DNA from: Vigna angularis
Taxonomy: Eukaryota > Streptophyta > Magnoliopsida > Fabales > Fabaceae
NCBI RefSeq assembly: GCF_016808095.1
Contig: NC_068975.1
Span: forward strand, 18,111,501 to 18,175,500
Direction: 5' to 3'
DNA length: 64,000 nucleotides
How positions within the stretch are numbered: the stretch's first letter is position 1; every line of letters begins with the position of its first letter. This document shows positions 1-11,735 of this stretch, piece after piece. Position numbers and translations under genes: made by a program. A model generated the notes under the pieces. It worked only from the letters and a program-made list of their open reading frames with translations, was not told the DNA's origin and made no database searches.

Positions 1-340
1 GTGAGCAGAAGGAGATGCACTATTGGAAGAAAGGCTGGAGGAAGAGAACCTAGTCGAGGTTGAAGTTAAGACTGAACTGTAGGACGTTCGGTTAGTAATT
101 TAGTTCATAGTAAAGTGGTCGTTCGATCACCTTCCCTTTGGTTTAGTATGACCGTTCGATATTTTCTTTTGTAAACCGTTCGGTCAGATGTTATCCCTGA
201 ACTACTTTATTTCTCGTACTGTTTTGTAAGGTCGTTCGGCCATAACCGTGCGTCCTATCTTTTGTAAGAACTGAGCTGTAATATTATTATATGTGATCAT
301 TCTATTATATGGTTTTAGACTGTATTTTTGGGATGTTACA
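1..340 (+). repeat. 3' end of an LTR-like repeat, cut by the window edge
   Basis: The stretch ends in GGGATGTTACA at 330-340, the reverse complement of the TGTAACATCCC that opens the repeat at 7654. The phrase GTGAGCAGA at its start also occurs in the related repeats (near 38597 on the plus strand, and on the minus strand near 710). It therefore looks like the last part of an LTR in plus orientation whose body lies outside the window. It contains five variants of a CCGTTCGGT motif between about 88 and 245. No coding potential is seen. Confidence 0.55.
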
Positions 341-461
341 TTATCATACTTATTTGATGAAAAATTAATTATAAAATAGTTATTTTGTCAGTTATTTTTA
401 TAAAAGAAAAAAAATGGTAAGAAATGATATCAGTCTCTTTATTTGAGATTTATTATCTTAG
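341..461. other. short AT-rich spacer
   Basis: AT-rich DNA between two LTR-like repeats that lie in opposite orientation. Nothing recognisable is seen. Confidence 0.5.
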
Positions 462-3075
462 TATAACATCCCAGATTATATAGAAGCATATAATATAGTA
501 AGTCCACATTTTAATATAAGAGAACAATTAGAGGAGACTGCAAATAAAGTTGTTAAGCTTATCGTCATCCCAAATTGAGTAATAATTTAAAACTTTAAGT
601 ACTAAACTGTAATTCAAAATACAAGAAATAACTAATAGAATCCTAAGGAGACTAGGCTGCAACATCATCTCCCTCCAAAGCCTGCTCCATAGGCACCTCA
701 TCCGCCTCTGCTCACATTTAAGTGGATGATCATTGCGAAAGAAAAGCATACCCAAGCAAAACACAAACACAAAAGCAAGGGTGAGCTAGATTTACAATGA
801 TCATGTTATAACAGTCACAAGCAACATGCAAGTAAAGACAGATACACTACACTACACAAACATGACTTGTTGCACTTAAACTTGACTCATCCAGACTTAG
901 AATGATTGCCGAGCTATGGCGGGTCATGCACTCGTAGTGGCCTCTACTGCTTTGCAAAGCCATTGCCAATGGGTTTCACCCTACCACACTCACGAGGTTA
1001 GTCCGTTATCACTCACCTTGGGCCATACTGGAAACACCCAAGACTAGGACCTCCTACTACTACTCACGACATGATTCAATCCTCTTTACTTGAGAATGAT
1101 TGACCATTGTAGTTTCAGGATAACTTCCAAGACTGAGCTTCCATCCAAATCATTCTAAAACACACAAAGGAAACCACCATGGACTTGAAGATCATGGAAT
1201 TACGTCCAATAACATAGGGTACCACCATGTAACCTCCCTTTGAGATCCATGGAATTACGTCCATCAACCATGCTTTGAAAATCACATACTTTCACTTTGA
1301 ACCCATACTTCAAGTATTTGATAATTATAAAATCCATTACGTATAATCTTTCACTTTTACATTTCATACAAACATAGATATCATACTAATTATACTTCAA
1401 AAGACCACAAACAACTTAACAAGTAATCAAAAATCACATGAAACCATTCCATGTACATTAACAGGCAATAACAGTCCAAGAAGAACCACTAAACAACAAA
1501 AAACCCCTTAAACTCATACTTAGACATGGAAAAAAACTTTGAAACCATCACCAACAGTTCCGGAAAGGTCCAAAACCCCCAAAACGACCTAAAGAACATC
1601 CAAAACGTACATCCAGAACCCTGAAAACCACCAAAAACTGTCTTGGATGATTTTCCGACGACAATAATCGATTATCACATATGATAATCGATTATTTGCG
1701 AGAGCTTTGAAGAACATACAACTCTCTGACTAGAATAATCGATTATCAAGTGAGATAATCGATTATTCTTATCAGTTTTTGACAGCAACCTGATTTTTCT
1801 AGTTTTGGTGCATCTTAGACATATCCAAATAATCAATTTAGAATCTATAATACTAATATTGATACGAAAACATGTTTATAGATGAAATAGAGTACTATAT
1901 TGCTCATTTGAATAAGAATTAGATGTACCAAACCAATTCAACAACTCAAAACCTCCAAAAGAGACTAAAAACCAACCTAAGATACAACTTTCACCTTCAT
2001 GATAGATTTTCACTGGTTTGAACCTCTATCCAAATCCTAATTAGTATCATAACATGTTCAAAACTCTGCAAAACATATTAAACCCCTTATTCCAAAATCT
2101 CACTACTCAAAACCCTATTTTCCACTAAAAACACTCTAAACTTCAACTATACACTACCTTTTCATTACAGATTAGATTTCAATCATCTTATACTTCCAAC
2201 AAGTCTTAATTTACCTCATGACAACACCTCAAAAACAATTTTCTCACATCAGCCCCAAATTCTCAAACTCACATATGAAAACCTCCATTTTTAGGCTTAA
2301 AACTCAATAATTTGACCAACTCTCACTCCAATCACTTGAGTTCAGTTTTCAAACATCAAACCAACATTATCACACAAAATCTTAACAGCATAGAACATCA
2401 GTTTCACACCATTCCAATCATACACACATCATACTCTCAAGATCACAAATTAACATACACATTATACACCTAATCATACATATTTCTCAAAATCATCTAT
2501 AAATCATAGAAATACTAAATTTATAATACTAACACAACTAAACATGGTCTAGCTTTCCTTACCTCAAGATTTCACAGCTCAACTCAAAGACTTGCCTCAA
2601 TAGTACCTTGAGTTGTGAGAACTCAACAAAACCCTACAGAACACCACATTGGTGACAAAAACAACTCTTAGAGCTAGAATGGAGTGGACAAATTGAAGAA
2701 GATGAAAGCACAAGACACATGCAACTAACAGAGATTTCATGTGCTAGTTCAAGGACAGAGAAGAGGTTGCATGGAGGGACTTACCAGCTTAAAATCCAAA
2801 ACGAATCGGATGGTTTCAAAGCTCTCTACGCCGTGGACGTTTTGCACCACCTAAACAAAAATCCAGTGGCTCAGTGAGGAGGGCTGGAAGAAAGAAGACA
2901 AAGCTATGGTAGAGAGAAGGTAGAGAAAAAGAAAGAACTGAGTTTTTCTTAGAGAGAGAATGAGGTTGGGTTAATGAACGAGAATGTGTCTGAAATGTGC
3001 TTTTAAATGAGAGGGTTCTGGTTTCATTTAAATTAATTTCCCTATTAACTTTTAATTTATTTTTAGGTTCTTACA
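462..3075 (-). repeat. LTR-like repeat, copy A (solo LTR or fragment)
   Basis: The plus-strand left edge reads TATAACATCCC, one base from the TGTAACATCCC edge of copy B at 7654. The right edge is GGTTCTTACA at about 3066-3075. Copies A and B share long blocks, for example the one with the phrases GGGTCATGCACT and ACTGCTTTGCAAAGCC (A near 920-960, B near 8120-8160). A possible 5 bp duplication GTATA (461-465 and 3076-3080) requires a small deletion at the left edge. There is no primer site, protease or polymerase beside it, so it is best read as a solo LTR of a Ty3/gypsy-type family in minus orientation. Family assignment is inference. Confidence 0.6.
1663..1767. repeat. paired ATAATCGATTAT palindromes inside copy A
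   Basis: Two near-identical modules, 1663-1696 and 1734-1767, each hold two copies of AATCGATT-centred palindromes facing each other across about 10 bases. The 37 bases between the modules are unrelated. Single copies of the same palindrome occur near 27067 and 27108 and around 53555-53590. Confidence 0.8.
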
Positions 3076-5296
3076 GTATAAACTTTGTAATTTTTAATTC
3101 TTAAATATATTTATTTTTAAACTAACACTACCTATTTATGTTTAGTATTTATTAAAGTTAATTAAATTATTTATTTTTAATATTTATTTTAATTAATATT
3201 TTATATTGACGATATTTATTTTAATTATCTTTTTATGTTGATGTTATATGTTCATTTTTAATTTTTATTTTAGTTAATGAAATTGACACCAACACAAAAT
3301 TAATTTTATATATTAAAATTATCGTTAAAGTACATTTCTTATATTAAGTAAGCAGCAACTTACGTAAAAGAATTTTACTGTGAAAAATTGTATAAAATTG
3401 TGTTTTCGTTGATTTTTTAATTAATGTTTCTGTTTTCGTACATTTGTAGAAGTAAAGTAATATATATTTATCTTGAGATACAAGGATAAAATAATTATAA
3501 AATAAAAAATTTCTATATTTTTAGAAAGAAAACAAATAAAGTTGATAATATTAAATAAATATAAGAATTTATGCATATCAAAATATCATTTTTAGATTTA
3601 GAGTTGTATGAAATGATTGTTTGTATATAGTTTTTGATAAATTAAAAGTAATTAGATTTCCAATAAATTAAGAGTTAATTGTATTTTTTTTATTCAAAAT
3701 GATTTTTGTTAATATTTCGGTAATATTTTGGATTTTTTTGACTTTTTTAATAAAGAACTTTTTGATCTCGTAAATTTTTCTAGTCTCGTCATTAAGGTCA
3801 AACTATATGATAAAACTAGTCTTATCCAATGTGGATCAACACCAAATCATATGATAAAACTAAATTGATAGGTTTAATTATTATTGCAACAAATATTAAA
3901 ATCAAGTATTGTGTTTATATTAAAATTATAAAAAATATACACGTAAACTAATTATATTTTAAAACTTTTTATTAGAATAACTGAAGGTATAATATCAGTA
4001 AAATTAGTTATCTTATATATATATATTTAAAACACAAATCTTCATTAACTAAGGTTATAAAAGTATGAAAGACAAGAAAATTTAGTATTGTTTATATATA
4101 TATATTTTGGGTTTTTATTTATTTTTTATATCTAAATTGCTGTCATTTGACTTTTCCTAACCCTACACCGAATTCTTTCAATGTCACCATTTTTTATTAT
4201 GTATATGAGATGAATGCAATAAAGTCTTCTTGAGCTTAAGGATAATCTATCAATTGAATAAGAATTTTAAATCAAGATTTTTATAGGAGAACCAACATAA
4301 ACTTTAATGAAAGATGTAAAACTACAAAAAATATGTTTAATTAAAAAGTGGACAAGCCAAAAATTTGAATAAGAACACATTATATTTAGTATCCCAAAAA
4401 TAAGTATAGAAATAGTTCATTACTTGAAGTAAAATAAGAAGCTAAGATCATTTAAGATACTCAAACTCTTATCAAATTCATTAATTTCATTCCATTCAAG
4501 TATGAGGAATAGGTTGATGATCTTTATTATCTAACTCCATTTTCTCCTTTAAATATTCTATAATACTTATTTTAAATTTAATAAAACATATTTAATATAA
4601 AATCTCCCGCATTTTGATTTTTTTGAAATACGGATAACAAAATAAGATACTCTTAACTTTTTGAATCTAGTTAATTTATTTATAAATAATATAATGATAC
4701 ACTCTTATATACAAGTGAAATCTTACAAATTTTTATGATAAATTAAGTATTATTTTTTTTGTGATATATTGTGATGTGTTATTTTATAATTTTATCACTA
4801 AATTCAAAATATTATTTGTTTTAAAATTTAAATTTTTTTCACAATTTTATTCCTAAAAATGGTATCTTAAAGATTAAAAATTGAAGATATATTTAAATTA
4901 TATATCTTTTATTTAAAAACAATTTGAGACCATATACATAAACAAGAAGGTAAAATAGACATATGTTTGATTTAAAATAAATAAACTAATAATTCATTTA
5001 TTATTGACAGCTAAGTTAGTTTATACGCGCTTTCACACCTTTATTCTTTATTTCTATTAATGTTTGTCTACGAACTTAGTTGAAGTCACGAAGTGCACAT
5101 TTAAGAATTCCCAGAATATAGGTTAGAAATTCACAGTTAGGAATAATGACAATGTCCTTTCCTTAGCAGAACTATTTGGCAAACAGAGTATAATTCTATT
5201 TGCAATTGGTTGATTTAATTATATATGTGATTAACTAAGTTATTAGCTATTTAATCTCCTATATGAATTCATCTATCATAAATTAATATATTACTA
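3076..5296. other. AT-rich intergenic DNA, no gene seen
   Basis: Very AT-rich sequence with many homopolymer runs and stop codons in all frames. There is no open frame of credible coding character and no clear repeat boundary. Confidence 0.6.
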
Positions 5297-5914
5297 CACT
5301 AAGCATATATTACTTACACTGTAATTATCAGATAAAATTTATTGATGATAAAAAAATTCTATCATTTAATAAGAAAACGACAGTAAAAAAATCTATACGA
5401 GGTTACTAATAAATTTTATCAACAATTAAAAAATTCATCAATAATTATCAAAATATAATATTAGTAATTATATATAATTAGTTAATAATATCGTGATTTA
5501 GATTTTTTTTCTCATTTTTTCTTCTCACTTCTCTTCAATAATTTAACAACATATTACTTTAAATTTAAAAAAAAAATAATTTTCGATAAAATTTATTAAA
5601 TTTTATCACAAAAATAACAATAAAAAAATATCATGAGATTGAAAAGATCTACTGATTATTAAAATTTTTATTAACAACAAAAATATTTGTCAATAATAAA
5701 ATTTTTAAAATATCCACAAATTTTACCAAAATTTAATATTAATAAAAATTTCTTTTAACAATAAAAATGATAAATTATCAATAAATTTTACTAATAACAA
5801 TATTTTATAATAAAAATTACAAAATTCATCAATAAAATCTATTTTAGGAATGATATTTTAATTCTTAAATAAATTTTTATCGATAAATACAAAATTCCAA
5901 GATTTCTTTTAGTG
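5297..5914. mobile_element. miniature CACTA-type element
   Basis: The left edge is CACTAAGC and the right edge is TTTTAGTG, so both ends read CACTAA inwards. A 3 bp direct duplication CTA flanks the element (5294-5296 and 5915-5917), the size expected for CACTA transposons. The interior is AT-rich with many imperfect copies of ATAAAATTTATTGAT in both orientations, like subterminal repeats. There is no transposase. Terminal similarity beyond six bases is weak, so the call is moderate. Confidence 0.5.
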
Positions 5915-5917
5915 CTA

Positions 5918-6591
5918 ATTATTATTCATAGAAAAAAAAGTTAAACTAAACACATAAATATATAAAAAATTATGTATACTATTCTGAAAATAATTCTCCA
6001 AACCATTACTAGTTATACTCTTTCCATGAATATTTAAAAAAAAAAAATAGATGGAAGGGATAATATTGAAATGCATGAAACATGAGTTTCTATTAATAAA
6101 ATAAAATATTGGAATGCATTAAATATGTCATTTTAATTGAGTTTTTATTCCTTTTTGTTTTGTTTGATTTTTTAAAAGTTAAATATGTTTTTAAATTTTT
6201 AAACTTTAACTTGAAATTTGTTTATGACTTAAACTTTCATACAAAATTCAATAATGTTAAATTTTTTTATGTATCAAATAATGTTTCAGTTGACATTTGA
6301 GTTATTTACATTGTTTGACACGTTTCAGTTTAAATATTAGTTTGCTATGCCATTAAACACATAAGAAAAATTTAGTGACACTAGATTAAAAGAATTATAT
6401 TTATTCATTTTTAAAGTTTGAAAATCAAAATATTTCAAAATTTGAAACTTAAACTAATGCAATTATTATATTTTACTATGCATAATATGCTTCGATTTTA
6501 TAAAAAATGTAGACTATGAAAATACGTAGCATTTTTGCAATTTATGATAAAGAATAAGTTACAATTAAGTAATAACATGAACTTGTACTCT
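5918..6591. other. AT-rich intergenic DNA
   Basis: No gene seen. The short open frame at 6109-6300 is Phe/Lys/Asn-rich low-complexity translation of AT-rich DNA. Confidence 0.5.
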
Positions 6592-6757
6592 AGAAGTCAT
6601 GGTATAAGCTAAGGTTCTCTTAAATAATCATAACATATGTTCTCGTAACCAAAGAATAGGCTACGGTTCTACTAGTAGTAGTAGCCTATTTTTTGGTTAT
6701 AATATATGCTACTGTTATTTAAGAGAATTGTGAATTGTAGCCTATACCCTGGCTTCT
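6592..6757. repeat. long imperfect hairpin (foldback MITE or hairpin locus)
   Basis: The arm 6592-6673 pairs with 6676-6757. Shared arm phrases include AGAAG at the tips, TCTCTTAAATAA, ATAACCAAA-type sequence and AATAGGCTAC near the loop, which is ACTAGT. Similar GTAGCTTAT phrases recur near 7506-7530, so the parent element may be larger. Either a foldback MITE or a hairpin RNA source would look like this. Confidence 0.6.
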
Positions 6758-7653
6758 ATTGTGAACTTTTTCTTGTCCTGCTAGTCCTTGTTGCATCCTA
6801 CGCAATTGTTATTCATCTTCTCAACATTGCGAACACTACTCCTCCACTTTCTTTCATTCTTCTTCGGTTTTAGCACCCTAATAAGGTTTGTTTCCTCTTC
6901 CTTTCAATTTTCTTATGTTTCAATGTTCATTCAGAGTGATGTAGTGATGGTGTTCATTTGCCTGCAGGTAAATTCAAGGTGACGCGATTAGGAGGTTCAA
7001 CATTTTTACTTGGCTTGTGCATATCACTTTTGTCTCCTGTCGATGTGAGCTCTTAAATAGGATTTTCTCTCATTTTGCTAACTCATTTTCTTCCTTGAGG
7101 GTACATTCAAGTTTTTCTTCCTCATTTCTCTTTTGTCTCTTGTTTTGTCTCTCATTTTATCCTTTTTGTCTCTCGTTTGCAAGGTCTCCATGACCATGTT
7201 TAAAGACATTTCTTGTTCTTTGTTCAGGTTTGTTTGAAGAACTTTTTCTTTATTATCTTTGCTCACCATTAATGTGTTATTGTTTGGTTATTTTTCACAG
7301 TCCTTCAAACACTACACGTTCAAGCTCAAACAGCACGCTGTAAACATTACTCTCATAAGTTTTTCTCATCCATAATAACTTATTTTTTGTTGTTAAATAT
7401 CAAGTTAATTTTTCAAGTTATTTAATAAAGTTTAGAAGTTACTAAAATAAAAATAGATATATTTTAAAAAAAATCGTAATAGGTTTTGGTTGGAAGAAAT
7501 AACCGTAGCTTATAGTCATAAATAAGCTACTATGTTTTCATCCAAATATATTTAATAAAAACATTTAACCCAATATACTACAATTTTATTAGATCCTTAG
7601 TATATTATATATTATAAGATACTATTATCAATCATAATTTATAACTCATCCTT
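6758..7653. other. intergenic DNA, no gene seen
   Basis: Pyrimidine-rich plus strand between 6780 and 7300. The open frames here are low-complexity and do not resemble known proteins. Confidence 0.45.
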
Positions 7654-8557
7654 TGTAACATCCCAAAATATATAGTAAAAACTATATAAAATAGTAATCA
7701 TCATTATAATATTACAAAACAGTTAGAGACTTGAAGATAAAGAGTTAATCTTACAGTCATCCAAAATGGCTATAAAATTTAAAACTTTATATACAATGGA
7801 GTATTTCAAAACTTATACAAATAAAAAAGGACAACCTAACTAAACTAGACAGCCGCATCATCCCCCTCCAAAACTTGCTCCAAAGGCACCTCATCTCCCT
7901 TTGCTTACATCGATCAGATGATCATTGCAAAAGAAAAGAACCACCCATACAAAAGGGCAAACACAAGCAGAAGGGTAAGCTAGATACACAAGAAAACATA
8001 CATTATATTAACATATAACATACACCAGATAATTCAAGCAAAGTAACTAAATCACACATCCTAGCATATCATATTCTAGACTTGACTCGTCTGGACTTAG
8101 AATGATTGCCGAACTATGGTGGGTCATGCACTTGTGGTGACCTCTACTGCTTTGCAAAGCCATTGTCAATGAGTTTCACCCTACCACCCTCACGAGGTTA
8201 GTCTGTTCCGGGCCTTGAGGCATACTGGAAGCCCCCAAGACTAAGACCTCCTGCTACTCCTCACGACATGGTTCAATCCTCTCTACTTGAGAATGAAAGA
8301 CCATTGGAGTTTCAGGATAACCCTCAAGACTGAGCTCCTGCACTCATTCTAAACAACCTGAAATCTCACCAAGAGATTCTCCACTGAAACTTACATTCAC
8401 CCTTTGAATCACATACTTTTATTTGTAATTAACATCCATGTTTATCCTCTATTATATAATACAATACACTGTCAAACATACTTCACAAACCAAGCAACAC
8501 CCAACATAGTACAACACAAGATAATAGAAAAAGACAGTAAAACTAAACTCAGAACTT
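7654..8557 (-). repeat. LTR-like repeat, copy B, left part
   Basis: Opens with TGTAACATCCC and matches copy A closely over the block containing the GGGTCATGCACT and ACTGCTTTGCAAAGCC phrases. It is interrupted at 8557 by the 7.06 kb retrotransposon and resumes at 15620 (to about 16822). Without the insertion copy B is about 2.1 kb. The flanks TCCTT (7649-7653) and TCCTA (16823-16827) agree at four of five bases, consistent with an old target duplication. Confidence 0.6.
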
Positions 8558-9664
8558 TGATAACTTTTTGGCAAGTATACCAAATCGTTACAAGTAATAC
8601 AGTGATAAGTAAAAATGTATCGTTCTCCCAAGGGAATTTGAGTTACGTATTTCAATGAACATTATTTATCAAGATCAATTAGTGATGATATTTGTGATTT
8701 CAACTTGGATTTAAACATGAAATTTACAACGTAAACAATTAAGATTTAAAAAATGCAATAAAAGATCACTGGAATTGGTCTTTGACTAACATTACAGTAA
8801 GATTCTGAACAACATATATTCTCTGTTCAAGCATTCACATGAGAGTATCTTGATTTAATTCCTTAAAACAAGTTCTAAAATTATCCATTGAATTATTAAT
8901 TCCTTAATTAATTCATCAGATAATTTTGCATTAAGTTCAGATGTTAAGAATGACCAGAAGCACATAACTATTCCTAGCGTAGTTACTTTTAGTTTCTTTT
9001 CTTACGTTTCTGGTTCTAAAAATACTTCCCAGTACAAAAGAACTTTTAAAGAGATTAATACTTCCGTATAATCAAAAGCAAGTCAAGAAAAGAACAAGAA
9101 CAGAAACATATATTGCACAGGAAATTTACATTAACGTTTCGTCATACAACCAATTCCAATGAACAGAAAATTTAGCCTATCCTAGACATCTCAAACGTAC
9201 TCTTTACAGCAATTCCTTGCAGAAAGTGAAGTCTTGATGTCTTGAAAGGTCTCCTGATCGTCTCCTGAATTCTCCAGTATTTTTCTAGTTATTTTCGTGT
9301 GTCAGAAGATGCTTTTTGCCTTTCTGTCACGTCTTTTAAAGCCACTTAACTTCCTTAATTCGCTCAGTGCACAGGTGTGTGTGCGCTGTGCGAATTTCCT
9401 TTAACTGCTGCACTTTAACTGAACTTATTCGCTCAGCGCACAGGTACTGGTGCGCTATGCGAATTTTCTTTTTCTAGCAGTGCGAATTTTGGCTTTCGCT
9501 TTGCGAAAATTGGTTGACAAACTCTAAATTATACACTCTTTCCTGTAGAATAATTTACATAACAATCTACTTCCTATTACAACTTTTCACTGAGTAATAA
9601 CATGAATAATTATAAGATTGCGATCATTTATAAGTGTAAAAACAACTCTTTTTCACACTTATCA
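8558..9664 (-). repeat. 3' LTR of the Athila-like element
   Basis: 1107 bp; the plus strand begins TGATAACTTTTTGGCAAG and ends CACTTATCA. It contains three TTCGC/GCGAA palindromic modules between about 9357 and 9510. The partner is 14514-15619. Confidence 0.9.
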
Positions 9665-9676
9665 ACTCCCCCAAAC
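9665..9676 (-). other. polypurine tract
   Basis: The minus strand reads TTTGGGGGAGT directly against the 3' LTR, the position expected for plus-strand priming. Near-copies of this tract with flanking bases occur at about 10206-10219 and 10871-10885, inside the non-coding part. Confidence 0.75.
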
Positions 9677-10944
9677 TTGAACTATTTCATGCCCTTAGAA
9701 AATCATAGAAAGAAAATGAACAACACACAGACATTTGATATTTTGATAGAATGACTTTGCATATCAGAAAAAAAATCACATGCATTCCCAAAGATTTCAA
9801 CAAGCATGACATGGAGCATCACTCACAAAATCACCTGTGCATAGAATATGAAAGATCAGATCAACATTTATCATTACTTACACTCAAGTGTTTGTCCTCA
9901 CATGACAGTAGAATTGACATAGAACTTCATCAGCTTTTGCATTTCATTTGATTCACACACTTCACACACTATTGGTTATGTCCAAAGGTCTTTTCAGGTT
10001 AAGGCTTGGCTTGGCTAGAAAAAGAATCATGGTTTTTCTTGGATTCAAAGACACCTATTAAGAAGAGAACAACTTCAATTCCCAATCCAGTACTCAAATC
10101 CCACACTATCTCATTCATCACATACCATTTTCTTTCACAGCTCAACCTTCTTTTTCATTTTGAGCATCATTTTTATCAATTTTTTTTTATTGTTGATCTT
10201 TTCTTCCCCCAAACTTGAATTCAACCGTAACCTCATTGAAAGCATTGTAAATGTTCTCTTCTAAGGTGTAAGGTAGGATCACACAATAGGCTCAAGGTGA
10301 AAGAAATAAATCAAGGCTCAAAGAGGGATTACAAATGAAACAAAATGTCTAAAGGTTGGCTATTTGGCAAAGTAGCTGTATAATCAATAATAAACAGGGC
10401 CTTTTTCATCCTTAACCAAAAAGTGTGTATATGTACGTAGAATCAAAATCATGCAAAAGCCAATTCCATATCTAGACAACTCAATATCTCTCAATCAATA
10501 TATATGCTCTCAACACTCACAAATCTGGTCATATTCATACACACAGATAAAAATTTTGTTAAGCACAGCCACCACAAACATACATGTCATCATCCTCAAG
10601 AATCACATAACTTAATCAGACAATGCCAAATCATTAAATCAAAACACAATTGTCTTTACAACCACAAATATAAATCAACTAAACAAGGTTCCACATAATA
10701 ACAACTGAACTCAAATAACATGACAATTAACATAAACATAGGAGTCTCTACCCATCAGCTCTACCAAGACCCATCTGGATCTCCATTGGCGCTCCTGTTC
10801 GTGACTTTGTTGTGTCCAACTGGGATTGGGCTCCTCATCATCTCATTATCATCAACCTCCGCCTAAGAACTCCCCCACCTGAACTTAGGCCTGCCCTCAG
10901 GCCATAGAAGGAGTGCTGCAAACTCAAAAGAGAAGTCATCTGCA
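9677..10944 (-). other. non-coding region between gag and 3' LTR
   Basis: No reverse transcriptase, RNase H or integrase motif was found in any frame. The short open frames are low-complexity. A sentence-like block near 10740-10920 is GC-richer than its surroundings and ends in a third polypurine-like tract. Confidence 0.6.
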
Positions 10945-11572
10945 TAATAATCGCTAAGCGCACCGGAGCTGTGCGCTAAGCGAATACACCAATTTTTTTT
11001 TGTTTTTTTGTTTTTTTTTGAACAAAATTCGCTCAGCGCACCACATACTGTGCGCTATGCGAATTAACACTGAATTTTTTTTTTGAACAAAATTCGCTCA
11101 GCGCACCACATACTGTGTGCTGTGCGAATAATTTTAATTTTAATGTACAAGACAATTCGCATAGCGCACTTCAGTTGTGCGCTGTGCGAATTAAAAAAAA
11201 AAAAAACACTTCAGAATTAATTCGCTCTGCACAAAATTTCGCCTTGCGAATATTTTGACAAAGATCTCCCTCAAACTTTGAATAGTAGAGCGTAAAGTTT
11301 GCGCTATGCGAATTAATTGCTCACTTTCTCCCAATTTGCTCCAGTGATTTTTATTCGCCTTGCTTATCCAATGCACTATTCGAATTCTTTTAAAGAGAGA
11401 AAATTACTTTTTAAGTCGCAAAGCGCATGTGATGCGCTGTGCGAACCACAATCTCTGAACAATTTCTTTTTCTCGCTCGCATAGCGCATGCAATTCGCTG
11501 TGCGAATAAATCACTGCGTTATAAAATCATCCAGTCGCATAGCACACCTCAGCTGTGCGCTGTGCGACTAGA
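10945..11572. repeat. array of about ten GCGC/TTCGC palindromic hairpins
   Basis: About ten dyads of 32-40 bp lie roughly 60 bp apart: near 10948, 11029, 11092, 11153, 11219, 11290, 11352, 11415, 11474 and 11533. The typical left arm is ATTCGCTCAGCGCAC and the right arm GTGCGCTATGCGAATT, with a loop of 6-10 bases. Arms vary (AGTCGCATAGC, CTCGCATAGC) but keep their complementarity in most modules. The array lies just downstream of the gag stop codon on the minus strand. Confidence 0.8.
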
Positions 11573-11735
11573 GCGTCAGAAATCAATATTCAACCTTCAT
11601 CAATACTTCCTCTCCACAATCAATCTCAACAATTATAGAAACACAATCAACCAACACATATATACAAACATGTGCTAGGGTGCCTCCTAGCAAGCGCTTC
11701 TTTAACGTCACTAGCTTGACCCAGACAATTCATGG

